Part shown: in pieces, positions 29,812-37,980 of the stretch
How the letters are laid out: each line of letters starts with the position of its first letter
How positions within the stretch are numbered: position 1 is the stretch's first letter
The notes under the pieces: generated by a model
Told to the model about the DNA's origin: nothing
Seen by the model: only the letters and a program-made list of their open reading frames with translations
Databases searched by the model: none
Made by a program: the position numbers and the translations under genes
From: Candidatus Caenarcanales bacterium
Lineage (GTDB): Bacteria > Cyanobacteriota > Vampirovibrionia > LMEP-6097
Direction: 5' to 3'
DNA: 39,406 nt
NCBI GenBank assembly: GCA_947459525.1
Contig: CANHDW010000008.1
Span: 1 to 39,406, forward strand

Positions 29812-30606
29812 TTAATTTAAGATTAGTTCTTGTTCTTGAAGAGTTCTTTCGATCTGAGTTATAGAAAGCGATTCTTGAAGACGTCTAACAGAAGCTAACA
29901 TTTCTAGTTCTGATTCAAGTTTGTTAATGTATTTACCTACTCCAATACCATGAGCACCAGCTGTAATAGCAAGAGCAGCTGTATCAGGGCTTATACCAGA
30001 AGCTGTAAGTATAAAAGTCTTCTTAAGATTTTTACTAAGCTCAATAGTATTAGAAAGCGTTAGCATAACTTTCTGAAGGACACCAAGAGTATTAGAGCTA
30101 TTAGCGTCTGTCGGTAAAGATCCTTCAGTCTGAATGATCTCTACTCCTAAATTCTCTAAATCTCTAGCTAATTTAACTTGCTCATTAATATTTAAATGAC
30201 CTGGAACAGTTATGGAAAGCATAGTTCCTTCTGTTTTAATTTCGCTAAGTTCTTTAGCTAGCGAAAGAACTTCAGCTGCTGATAAATAAATACCTTCTTC
30301 ATAAAGAGCTTCGAAATTACCTAGTTCAAGTATGTCAGCCCCAAGCTCCTGAGCTCTTCTTAGTTCTTCTACTTTAACTGATGAAACTACAAGAGCTGTA
30401 TCTTTTAAAAGTTCTCTAACTGCGATGATGATATCCTCCCTTGCGGAAATATCTATAGCTGTGGCATTAGCAGCTTTTACAGCACGAGCTACTTTTAAAA
30501 CTTTTTCTTTATCAAAATTATTTATACCAGAGATTATCTTTAAGAATGATCTAGTCTCAAGTGACTCTCTGATTAGGTTGTATCTAAAATTCTTTTGGCT
30601 TAGCAT
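29812..30606 (-). CDS. ycf23: Ycf23 family protein (DUF561)
   Basis: This 264-residue TIM-barrel-like protein matches the Ycf23 family of cyanobacteria and algal plastids. KIISGINNFD (about residues 23-32) leads the first strand. AIDISA, VVSSVK and ILELGNFEALYEEG follow, then SITVPGHL, EIIQTEG, ILTASGIS and HGIGVGKYINKLESELEM. The function of Ycf23 is unknown; the fold and phosphate-binding-like loops suggest a barrel enzyme. Its near-exclusive distribution makes it the strongest lineage marker here. The start is directly preceded by a perfect extended -10 box. Confidence 0.88.
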   Translation of the reverse strand: MLSQKNFRYNLIRESLETRSFLKIISGINNFDKEKVLKVARAVKAANATAIDISAREDIIIAVRELLKDTALVVSSVKVEELRRAQELGADILELGNFEALYEEGIYLSAAEVLSLAKELSEIKTEGTMLSITVPGHLNINEQVKLARDLENLGVEIIQTEGSLPTDANSSNTLGVLQKVMLTLSNTIELSKNLKKTFILTASGISPDTAALAITAGAHGIGVGKYINKLESELEMLASVRRLQESLSITQIERTLQEQELILN

Positions 30607-30612
30607 GGAAAA

Positions 30613-30621
30613 ATTATATCA
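30613..30621 (-). promoter_or_regulatory. Perfect extended -10 of ycf23 (leaderless)
   Basis: On the minus strand TGATATAAT (TGn plus consensus TATAAT) ends six bases before the ycf23 ATG, which places the predicted transcription start on the start codon. The -35 is unremarkable, as is common with extended -10 promoters. Confidence 0.6.
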
Positions 30622-30639
30622 CAGGGGAAAAGGGTGTCT

Positions 30640-31563
30640 TTAAAAATATCCTTCTTTCTTTTTATCTTCCATCGAGCTGTCTGAACCTAAGTCTATGACA
30701 CGATTTTCACGTTCGGATTTCTTGGCTATTTTAGCTTCATCTATGATTCCATCTATGTCAATCGCAGATGATTCTATGGCTCCAGTACAAGGCATGCAGC
30801 CAAGTGAGCGAAATCTGCATTTTAAAACTTTAACCTCTTCACCAGCACGAGGTTTTAAATATTCATGGCTATAATCTACAGGTATAATAATGCCGTTACG
30901 AATAACTACCTCTCTTTCTTGAGCGTAATAAATAGGGACTATCGGAATATTTTCAAGTTTAATATATTCCCATACATCAAGCTCAGTCCAGTTAGATAGA
31001 GGAAATACTCGAATACTTTCTCCAGGGCTGATTCTTGCATTATAAATATTCCATAATTCAGGGCGTTGATTCTTAGGATCCCACTGTCCGAAACCATCTC
31101 TAAAGGAGTAGACCCTTTCTTTCGCTCTGGATTTCTCTTCATCTCTACGCGCTCCCCCAAAAGCAGCATCAAAGCCATGTTTATTTAATCCGTCTAAAAG
31201 CCCACCAGTTTTCAGTGCACCGCAGCACGTAGTAGTCCCATATTTAAAGGGGTTCATGTTATTTGCGATAGCATCTTCATTACGATTAATAATTAACCTA
31301 GCACCTAATTCTTTAGCAAAGGAATCTCTAAATTCATACATTTCTTTGAATTTATAACCAGTGTCTATGTGCATTAATGGGAATGGAATAGCTGCTGGAT
31401 AAAAAGCTTTACGAGCTAGATGCAGCATGACCGATGAATCTTTACCTACTGAATAAAGCATTACAGGGTTTTTAAATTCTGCGACTACTTCCCTAATGAT
31501 ATGTATGCTTTCAGCTTCGAGTTGTTCAAAGTGGCTGAGAATTTTGGGTTCCATAGTTTGCAT
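30640..31563 (-). CDS. cysD: Sulfate adenylyltransferase subunit 2
   Basis: This 307-residue enzyme makes adenylyl sulfate from ATP and sulfate in assimilatory sulfate activation. It belongs to the PP-loop ATP pyrophosphatases, with the loop [10 protein letters not shown] (about residues 37-46). [16 protein letters not shown], the [10 protein letters not shown] segment, [16 protein letters not shown] and [13 protein letters not shown] are all characteristic of CysD. The C-terminal region includes [13 protein letters not shown] and a short acidic tail. Its GTPase partner CysN is expected but is not in the window. A second ATG three codons in (MEPK) is possible. Confidence 0.93.
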   Translation of the reverse strand: MQTMEPKILSHFEQLEAESIHIIREVVAEFKNPVMLYSVGKDSSVMLHLARKAFYPAAIPFPLMHIDTGYKFKEMYEFRDSFAKELGARLIINRNEDAIANNMNPFKYGTTTCCGALKTGGLLDGLNKHGFDAAFGGARRDEEKSRAKERVYSFRDGFGQWDPKNQRPELWNIYNARISPGESIRVFPLSNWTELDVWEYIKLENIPIVPIYYAQEREVVIRNGIIIPVDYSHEYLKPRAGEEVKVLKCRFRSLGCMPCTGAIESSAIDIDGIIDEAKIAKKSERENRVIDLGSDSSMEDKKKEGYF

Positions 31564-31570
31564 GGGTGCT

Positions 31571-31579
31571 ATTTTATCA
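31571..31579 (-). promoter_or_regulatory. Extended -10 of cysD
   Basis: On the minus strand TGATAAAAT (TGn plus TAAAAT) ends seven bases before the cysD ATG, inside the 26-base gap after the fic gene. It predicts a leaderless transcript separate from fic. Confidence 0.5.
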
Positions 31580-31589
31580 TGAGAAGGAT

Positions 31590-32663
31590 TTATTTCACTA
31601 GTTCAGTAAGCTTGTAGTAAGTAGCCGGCCCTTTGCCTAGTCTTTTGATTAGATCTAACTGTATTAATTTTTGAAAATCTAAACTGCGAGTAGCTTTAGC
31701 CCTTTCTGTAAGTGAGCTATAAATTTTATCGGTGATAAAGCCATGTTTATTAATGTAATCGAGAATTTTTTTATCATGCTTTTCTAGAGTATTTTTAGGA
31801 TTTATGGATTCTTGTTTGATAAGAGGCTTTACCCTGAGTAGTTCGTCTATGATTCCACCACTGAAATATTCTAGCCATTCAGAGAAGTCTAATTTTTTAT
31901 ATAAATCATAATAATTTCCCCTAATACCTACTAGCTGAAAATATTGAGAGACGTTTTGGTTATAATAATTCTCAAAACTAAATAGGTGAAAGGTATTTAG
32001 ACCTAAGTTAGCAAGCAGATGTTTCGTTAAAAGGCGCGTGCAACGTCCATTTCCGTCTATGAAAGGATGGATTATTACGAACTGCTTATGGAAAAGACCA
32101 GCTAGTATCACTGGATCTAGGATATCTATATTTTTAGTAGTGAAATTTATAAGTTCGTTTACTAGCTTGGGTACATCATGGTGATCTGGCGGCCAGTAGA
32201 TGGTTTTACCTGTTTGAGGATTATTTACAAAAACAGGTTCCTTCCGTAATTTACCAAGCTTGGCTTTAGGTAATAGCTTGAGCATAACTATTTTCTGAAT
32301 GTCTAGAATTAGTTTTAAATTGATGGATGTTTTTTCTTTAGCGGAGGAGCTTATTCTAGGTATTTTACTGTAATTTTTTAAATAAATTAAAGCCTCATTA
32401 TAGTTTGTAATTTCTTGTTCGGTATCCCTGAGCTTATTTGGTTGATTTTTTAAAATTTTTTTGACGACAGTTAAAGGTAATGGATTCCCTTCTATTGCGG
32501 TAGAGGAGTGAGTAGATACCTGTCTAGCATTTTCTTCCAAGCTTAATAACACTAGGCGTGTGAGATTAGCATGGTTTAATTCATTAATTAATAGAGTTAT
32601 CTGTTTTATATTTTCTAATAATTTAGGACTAATAGAATATATTGGATTAAAGTCACTGGTCAT
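31590..32663 (-). CDS. Fic family protein (AMP-transferase type) with winged helix
   Basis: This 357-residue protein has the catalytic Fic motif [12 protein letters not shown] (residues 199-210), complete with the histidine that transfers AMP or a related nucleotide to target hydroxyls. An N-terminal inhibitory motif of the S-x3-E-G type is present (STAIEG, S54 to G59), so it belongs to the self-inhibited class with the helix before the core. The C-terminal region (about 290-355) looks like a winged helix ([20 protein letters not shown]). Such Fic proteins often bind their own promoter, and three 11-base repeats stand just upstream. Targets are unknown. Confidence 0.88.
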   Translation of the reverse strand: MTSDFNPIYSISPKLLENIKQITLLINELNHANLTRLVLLSLEENARQVSTHSSTAIEGNPLPLTVVKKILKNQPNKLRDTEQEITNYNEALIYLKNYSKIPRISSSAKEKTSINLKLILDIQKIVMLKLLPKAKLGKLRKEPVFVNNPQTGKTIYWPPDHHDVPKLVNELINFTTKNIDILDPVILAGLFHKQFVIIHPFIDGNGRCTRLLTKHLLANLGLNTFHLFSFENYYNQNVSQYFQLVGIRGNYYDLYKKLDFSEWLEYFSGGIIDELLRVKPLIKQESINPKNTLEKHDKKILDYINKHGFITDKIYSSLTERAKATRSLDFQKLIQLDLIKRLGKGPATYYKLTELVK

Positions 32664-32669
32664 GGTTTA

Positions 32670-32675
32670 ATCATA
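32670..32675 (-). promoter_or_regulatory. -10 box of fic
   Basis: On the minus strand TATGAT ends six bases before the fic ATG, again a leaderless arrangement. The bases at the -35 position (GTCTAA) are the end of the proximal 11-base repeat. Confidence 0.45.
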
Positions 32676-32692
32676 CCCAATAATTTACAATT

Positions 32693-32725
32693 TTAGACGA
32701 TTAATGGACGATTATTAGACGATTA
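32693..32725. repeat. Three tandem 11-base repeats upstream of fic
   Basis: TTAGACGATTA, ATGGACGATTA and TTAGACGATTA follow one another without gaps. GACGATTA begins at 32696, 32707 and 32718, one helical turn apart. The repeats lie between the stop of the MBL gene and the -10 box of fic and cover its -35 region. This is the layout of an operator array, possibly for the winged helix of the Fic protein itself. Confidence 0.6.
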
Positions 32726-32735
32726 TTGGCTGTGA

Positions 32736-33404
32736 TTATCTCGGTAGTCTTCTGTTAATAAAGCTGTGCAGATTATCCATCTGCATATATGGATTAGTCT
32801 TTTTCTGATTACAGAGCTCATCACAGTGTAGATGATGGTAGTTATGACCAGGAAATATCATGGTGTGGTCTGGTAATTTCATTAGTTTATGATGGATAGT
32901 ATCGAACATCGTTTCGACATCTCCACCGGGTAGGTCACATCTGCCACAGCCATCTAAAAATAATGTATCTCCAGCTACTAAATTACCATTTACTAGGAAA
33001 CACTGAGAACCTGGTGTGTGACCAGGTGTATGTAAGAAATCTATATGAATATTCCCTATATCTAGATTAAAAGTCGCATCGACTTCTACAATATTCTCTC
33101 CAATTGGTTTATAAAAGCTAGCTTCTGCTTTAGATACATAGACTGGTATATCATGAGTTTCTAAAAGTTTATTAATACCGTTAGTATGATCAGGGTGACC
33201 ATGAGTGATTAGAACCCCTGTAATAGTTAAACCAGCTTCTTTAGCTTTATCTCGGATGAAGTTCACATCCCAAGCAGGGTCTACTACGACTATCTCTTTA
33301 GTTTCTTTATCGCCGATAAAATAGATGTAATTAGCCATAGGACCTAATTCAAACTGTTCAATCAATAGGGGGCTTGCTTTGCTCAGGGTATTTAATTCTG
33401 TCAT
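32736..33404 (-). CDS. Metallo-beta-lactamase-fold hydrolase (glyoxalase II-like)
   Basis: This 222-residue protein has the metal-binding motifs of the glyoxalase II branch: THGHPDH (67-73), HTPGHTPGS, AGDTLFLDGCGRCDL and FPGHNYH. The GRCDLPGGD segment resembles persulfide dioxygenase (ETHE1) and other MBL hydrolases active on glutathione-type thioesters, so the substrate is left open. The frame overlaps the end of pgpH by 47 bases from the ATG at 33404. A TTG nearer the pgpH stop (starting IEQFELGPMANYIYF) would reduce the overlap to eight bases and is an alternative start. The gene is likely cotranscribed with pgpH. Confidence 0.85.
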   Translation of the reverse strand: MTELNTLSKASPLLIEQFELGPMANYIYFIGDKETKEIVVVDPAWDVNFIRDKAKEAGLTITGVLITHGHPDHTNGINKLLETHDIPVYVSKAEASFYKPIGENIVEVDATFNLDIGNIHIDFLHTPGHTPGSQCFLVNGNLVAGDTLFLDGCGRCDLPGGDVETMFDTIHHKLMKLPDHTMIFPGHNYHHLHCDELCNQKKTNPYMQMDNLHSFINRRLPR

Positions 33405-35634
33405 GATTTCTGCTTTTCCAAACTTTTATGAATGAATCTTTTATTAATTCTAATTCCTCTAGTTTTAGATTAGAATTTCGAAGTTCACCTTCATTAACTC
33501 TAGCACTGATGATCTTCGCGATTTTTTCTCTAACATCATTTTCACTGTTAAGTTCTTTTTCACTTTTCAATGCTGCTTCCGCAGAATCTGCGATCATCGC
33601 GATACCAGCTTCTCTAGAGTTAGGAACGGGGCCTGGGTATTTAAAATCCATTATATTAATATTAGATTTTCCGTATTTCTCTAAAGCTTTCACGTAGAAA
33701 TAGTTAGTAACAGTAGTTCCCTGGTGCATAGGAATGAAGTCGATAATGGCTTCTGGTAATTTATGTTTTTTAGCAAGTTTAATTCCCTCTGGTACATGAG
33801 CGATAATTATTTCAGCTGATTTTTTAGGATCATCTAATGTCGTATGGGGATTAGGTTTTCCAAGGTTATTTTCTATAAAATAGTCGGGATTATAAGTTTT
33901 ACCAATATCGTGATAAAGAAGTCCAACTCTAATTAATTCAGTATTAGCTCCTATAGCATTAGATGCTTCTTCAGCGTATCGAGAGACATTTAGTGAATGC
34001 TCATAAGTACCAGGTGCTTCTTCTTTGAGTTTTTTGAGTAGTGCTTGATTTGGATTAGATAATTCAGAGAGGCGAAATGGGGTTAACAATCTGAATGTAA
34101 ATTCTAGGTAAGGTAATACAGCTAAAGCTATAAGCCCAGAGAGGATTCCACTTAAAGCATATAATGCTGTTATGACAAGAACTGTACTTACGCTAAAGTT
34201 CTTTACAGCTATTAAGACCGAGAACAAGAATACCAAACCCTGACAGAGGGCAATTTTGGTACCAGCATTAGCTAAATCTTCCCTTTGGTGAGAATGTTTG
34301 GTTAAATATATGGCATAGATAGACCCTGCTAAGAGAGGGAGGACTTGCCAGAAATTTAAATCAAAACTATACATAAGGAAAAAATTTATTAATAGAGAGC
34401 TGAATAGAGCAAGTTTTGGTAGGTAGAAGACAGTTAGTAGTATCGGTATTAAAGAAATGGGAATTACAGCTAATTTATTTATCCCCCATAAAGAGATTGC
34501 TGAGATTATCGCTTGGGAGCCTAGTACTACTGTAAATATCATGGCGAGTCTTTGTACACTATATTTTCGTTTTTCTATTAAAAAAATATATAGGCTCATT
34601 AAGAATACTGCTGTATAGGTGATACAGAGGTATTTTATTTCTAAACTCCAGTCAGCTTCTGGTCTGAGCAAGTTTAAATTTTTCATATAGTAATAGTTTT
34701 TCTCTGAGATTTTTTTACCTTTCTCAGCTAAAACAGTTCCAGTGGGTAATTTTACGTAAATATCTGCAACTGATGCTAAGGCTCGATTTTCAAGATCCTC
34801 AACTTTTTTCCAGTCTATTTTTATATTAGGACTGGTGGTATTAAGAATAATTTTTTTAGTTAAATCAAGCTCTAGCCCTCTTAAGCTTGGAAAAAGTATT
34901 TCTATATTTTTGGTGATTTTAGATTTTGGGAGACCATTTACTATACCGATATTTAAAAGTTTTTTCTGTATGATGAAAAGTCTAAAAAGAAATTCTTTCT
35001 TGTCTGTTATTTTTTGTAGGTCAAGAAAAAAATTAGCACCAAGATTTTTAATTACTTTTTTTTCATTTTTAAATTCAAGGCGGAAACGCTCTATCTCTTT
35101 TAAAAAGTAATTTTTTTCAAAGCTACTAAGATTACTAATCGCAAGAATTATTTTTTCATAATCCGAATTAATAAATTCACCAGCAGAGTTGTTGCCATCG
35201 AGAACGGTTTGAATTTCTTTGAATTTATGATCGTTTAATTGTATTAAAGTCATCTGCATATGAATACCTATTCTGTTTATAATCGGCATTTCATAAGATT
35301 TTTGTCCGCTTAATGTTGCTTGTATGACTTTTACGTAAGTTTTTAACTCTTCTAAACTCCTCTGAGTTGCTGTATCATCTACCGTTAAAACCTCTTGATT
35401 GTTAAGGTTGTAGATGGATTTAGTCTTAGTTTCTTCCTTAAGCTGGTTTGTGGCTACTTCATCAAGAACTCTTGCATCTTTTTCTAAAACTACACTTACA
35501 GGGCTTACTTCTTTTATTGAAAGTAATGGCTTATACCAAGATCTGACACCTACTAGTGAGGTGAAAATTAATGAACCAAGCAGTATAATCAATACTTTGA
35601 AAAAAAGGCTAGGGAGATTTTGTTTTAATGGCAT
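33358..35634 (-). CDS. pgpH: Cyclic-di-AMP phosphodiesterase, 7TM-HD family
   Basis: This 758-residue protein (ATG at 35634; the track adds one TTG codon) has the PgpH/YqfF layout. A first transmembrane helix (about 12-30) is followed by an extracytoplasmic 7TMR-HDED domain (about 45-330), seven membrane helices (about 335-520) and a cytoplasmic HD domain. The HD domain has EAPGTYEHSLNVSRYAEEA and LLYHDIGKTYNPDYF, with the metal-binding HD pair. The family degrades c-di-AMP, which controls potassium and osmotic balance. In cyanobacteria and Firmicutes ybeY usually follows; here an MBL hydrolase does. Its 5' end overlaps the divergent miaA by seven bases. Confidence 0.93.
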   Translation of the reverse strand: MPLKQNLPSLFFKVLIILLGSLIFTSLVGVRSWYKPLLSIKEVSPVSVVLEKDARVLDEVATNQLKEETKTKSIYNLNNQEVLTVDDTATQRSLEELKTYVKVIQATLSGQKSYEMPIINRIGIHMQMTLIQLNDHKFKEIQTVLDGNNSAGEFINSDYEKIILAISNLSSFEKNYFLKEIERFRLEFKNEKKVIKNLGANFFLDLQKITDKKEFLFRLFIIQKKLLNIGIVNGLPKSKITKNIEILFPSLRGLELDLTKKIILNTTSPNIKIDWKKVEDLENRALASVADIYVKLPTGTVLAEKGKKISEKNYYYMKNLNLLRPEADWSLEIKYLCITYTAVFLMSLYIFLIEKRKYSVQRLAMIFTVVLGSQAIISAISLWGINKLAVIPISLIPILLTVFYLPKLALFSSLLINFFLMYSFDLNFWQVLPLLAGSIYAIYLTKHSHQREDLANAGTKIALCQGLVFLFSVLIAVKNFSVSTVLVITALYALSGILSGLIALAVLPYLEFTFRLLTPFRLSELSNPNQALLKKLKEEAPGTYEHSLNVSRYAEEASNAIGANTELIRVGLLYHDIGKTYNPDYFIENNLGKPNPHTTLDDPKKSAEIIIAHVPEGIKLAKKHKLPEAIIDFIPMHQGTTVTNYFYVKALEKYGKSNINIMDFKYPGPVPNSREAGIAMIADSAEAALKSEKELNSENDVREKIAKIISARVNEGELRNSNLKLEELELIKDSFIKVWKSRNHDRIKYPEQSKPPID
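35561..35589 (+). promoter_or_regulatory. Putative miaA promoter inside pgpH
   Basis: GTGAAA (35561-35566), a 17-base spacer and a consensus TATAAT (35584-35589) lie inside the 5' end of pgpH and point towards miaA. The leader would be about 32 bases and contains GGGAG, which is rather far (13 bases) from the ATG. Confidence 0.4.
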
Positions 35635-36530
35635 CAATTATAGACTCAATTCTCAATTATATTGATACTAGCCCAAAAAAGCTAATTACAATTCTTGGAC
35701 CTACCTGTACTGGGAAAACTGATATAGCTATAGAGCTTGCAAAAAAATTTAAGACAGAGATTATTAATGCTGATAGTCGCCTAATTTTCAAGGAAATGGA
35801 TATAGGTACGGCTAAGCCTTCTTTTGATGAACTAAAGAGAGTAAAGCATCATTTGGTGAACTTTAAATCGATGACAGAAGCTTATTCGGCTGGTGATTAT
35901 CAAAAAGATTTTGATAATGTAGTCAAAAATATATGGAATCTAGATTTAGACAAGAAAATTATACTAGTGGGCGGCACTGGTCTATATATTAAAGCTGCTT
36001 TAGAAAATTTAGAAATGCCCGCGGTGAATACTAATCAAGCTTTAAGAGATGAGCTTAATCAAAAATCTTTAGAAGAGCTTTTATTAATGCTTCAAGAAAA
36101 GGATTCAGGTGCTTTAGCCTTAATAGATATTCAGAATAAAGTACGGGTGATTAGAGCTTTAGAGTTAGTTATTAGTACGGGAAAGCCTTTAAGGGAGCTG
36201 AGAACTAAAAGCCAAGAACCTCGCTATGATTCTCTCTATGTAGGTCTAGATTTTAAGAGGCGAGAAGATCTCTATGATCTAATCAATGCAAGGGTTTTAC
36301 GCATGATAGAAAGAGGTTTAGTTGATGAAGTTAAGGCTTTAATTAATAAATACGGCAGAGTAAAGACTATAGATAGCACTATCGGCTATAGAGAGGTCGC
36401 TGATTATCTTTCAGGGATTCTAAGTTTAGATGAAGCTATAAACCAAATACAGTTAAGAACTAGAAGGTATGCAAAGAGGCAGATGACTTGGTTTAGAGCT
36501 AATCCAGAGATTCAGTGGTTTTATCGTTAA
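35628..36530 (+). CDS. miaA: tRNA dimethylallyltransferase
   Basis: This 300-residue enzyme transfers a dimethylallyl group to A37 of tRNAs that read codons starting with U. The P-loop GPTCTGKT (24-31), the substrate segment INADSRLIFKEMDIGTAKP, VGGTGLYIKA, and the RTRRYAKRQMTWFR segment near the C-terminus are all typical. Compared with most MiaA proteins, the second residue after DSR is L rather than Q (DSRLIF for DSRQVY), a small deviation. ATG 35628 is the only usable start before the P-loop, so the overlap with the divergent pgpH start is real if pgpH begins at 35634. Confidence 0.95.
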   Translation: MASIIDSILNYIDTSPKKLITILGPTCTGKTDIAIELAKKFKTEIINADSRLIFKEMDIGTAKPSFDELKRVKHHLVNFKSMTEAYSAGDYQKDFDNVVKNIWNLDLDKKIILVGGTGLYIKAALENLEMPAVNTNQALRDELNQKSLEELLLMLQEKDSGALALIDIQNKVRVIRALELVISTGKPLRELRTKSQEPRYDSLYVGLDFKRREDLYDLINARVLRMIERGLVDEVKALINKYGRVKTIDSTIGYREVADYLSGILSLDEAINQIQLRTRRYAKRQMTWFRANPEIQWFYR

Positions 36531-36560
36531 GGATGATGTGTGATTTTATTTTTTGCGTTA

Positions 36561-37964
36561 TTACACGCTTGGTATTAGTCTTTGAAAAATCTGAATATAG
36601 TAATCATCTTTGATGAAAACATAACGATTGTAAATTAAGCTTTTACCGCCTGGGCTCCAGTGTACGCCATTGATTGGCGCTTCTCTTTCACTGTATCTCT
36701 CGCCAATGCTAGTAGTACTACCATCTTGCACCTTAACCAAATATATCTGATTATTAGACACTACTGAAATGTATTTATCATCAGGGCTGAGATTGAATTG
36801 TGACTGAACTGAGTATTTAAAATCTGTTATTTGTTTAAGGGACTGAGTTGTGATTGTATTTTTAGTATTCTCAGCACTGCTCACTGAGTAGATTTGAACG
36901 ATACCATTATCATCTTTCATTAGAAAATAAATCAGGCTTCCATCTGCTGAACTGCGTAACCTGAAACGTGGTCCCTGAAGCCCAGGGTGTTTTCTATCTG
37001 TAGTAAAAGTAATTCTTCTTTGTGTGAATCCTCCTGGTACATTGGGTCTCGTACTTAAAGTTCCCTCTAGTGGCTTACCTGCAAGTGACTGCGTTATATC
37101 ATTTGGGATATCTGCTATAAAAACTTCTGTAACTAAAGTCCCATCTAGTGAGCGGATATTTCCTTGAAAGGCTATGGCTCGTGTCTGCTGTGAAGCATTA
37201 TGAACAGTGCTATCGTCTTTCGTGTAACCATTTTTACCCAGCCAGCACTCATCGAAAGCTCGCTCTATTTCATCGCTACCGAATTTAGGATTTTCTGTAA
37301 CTTGAGCTGTGATTACCGCAAAGTAAGTTCCTCTAAAATTTTCTGCGTTTTCACCCGCCTTATGATCCTCATGAATATTCTCTATCATCGTCATCACGCC
37401 GATAGTTCTCAAGTCTTTTCTTTCACTTAAAGTCTTTTTTTCTAAATATTCCATAAGATAATCGTTATAAGTAAAGCTAATCCATTTGCCATCAGCACTC
37501 CAAGTATGAGCATGGGTTCCACCTCTTAAAGCTCCTTTGGTAAGGGGTTCTTGAATATTCCTACCTTCGGCAGCAGTGCCATTGTGAGATGATTGCGGAA
37601 CTCCAATTTTTGCATTTTCGCGCGCCTCATGATTCCCTGAAATAATCGCCCCAAACCTTCTAGTGAAGCTATAAGGTTTTTCTTCATCACAATTTAAAAG
37701 ACCGTGAATGAAAATGATGCTGTCATTCACTGGATTCCAAGCTGCTGCCCCTACCCCTGGTCCATAAATACTTTGATTTTTAGTTTTATACAGCTCTACA
37801 ATTTCTTTAGTCGCAATGTTTAACTTACAGATACTCCCAGTGCGGCTTATATGAGTGTCATCGTTGCGGGTGTCGAAGACTAGCCACTTGCCGTCTGGGG
37901 AGAAGATTTGTGTGGCATTGAGAGTGTGACCGTGTTTCCCGTTTGTTAATTGTATTTCGTGCAT
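36561..37964 (-). CDS. DUF3748 (YidR-like) beta-propeller protein
   Basis: This 467-residue protein resembles E. coli YidR and the DUF3748 family, TolB-like WD propellers of unknown function. It opens with HEIQLTNGKHGHTLNATQIF and SPDGKWLVFDTR. It continues with blades marked by AAWNPVNDSIIFIHG, HTWSADGKWISFTYND, LRSSADGSLIYFLM, NLSPDDKYISVVSNNQIYLV and VHWSPGGKSLIYNRY. No signal peptide is visible, unlike TolB. It lies 16 bases downstream of the kinase-like gene in the same direction, so they may form an operon. Its 3' end converges on miaA with a 30-base gap. Confidence 0.82.
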   Translation of the reverse strand: MHEIQLTNGKHGHTLNATQIFSPDGKWLVFDTRNDDTHISRTGSICKLNIATKEIVELYKTKNQSIYGPGVGAAAWNPVNDSIIFIHGLLNCDEEKPYSFTRRFGAIISGNHEARENAKIGVPQSSHNGTAAEGRNIQEPLTKGALRGGTHAHTWSADGKWISFTYNDYLMEYLEKKTLSERKDLRTIGVMTMIENIHEDHKAGENAENFRGTYFAVITAQVTENPKFGSDEIERAFDECWLGKNGYTKDDSTVHNASQQTRAIAFQGNIRSLDGTLVTEVFIADIPNDITQSLAGKPLEGTLSTRPNVPGGFTQRRITFTTDRKHPGLQGPRFRLRSSADGSLIYFLMKDDNGIVQIYSVSSAENTKNTITTQSLKQITDFKYSVQSQFNLSPDDKYISVVSNNQIYLVKVQDGSTTSIGERYSEREAPINGVHWSPGGKSLIYNRYVFIKDDYYIQIFQRLIPSV

Positions 37965-37980
37965 TGCTTTTTTAGGAAGT

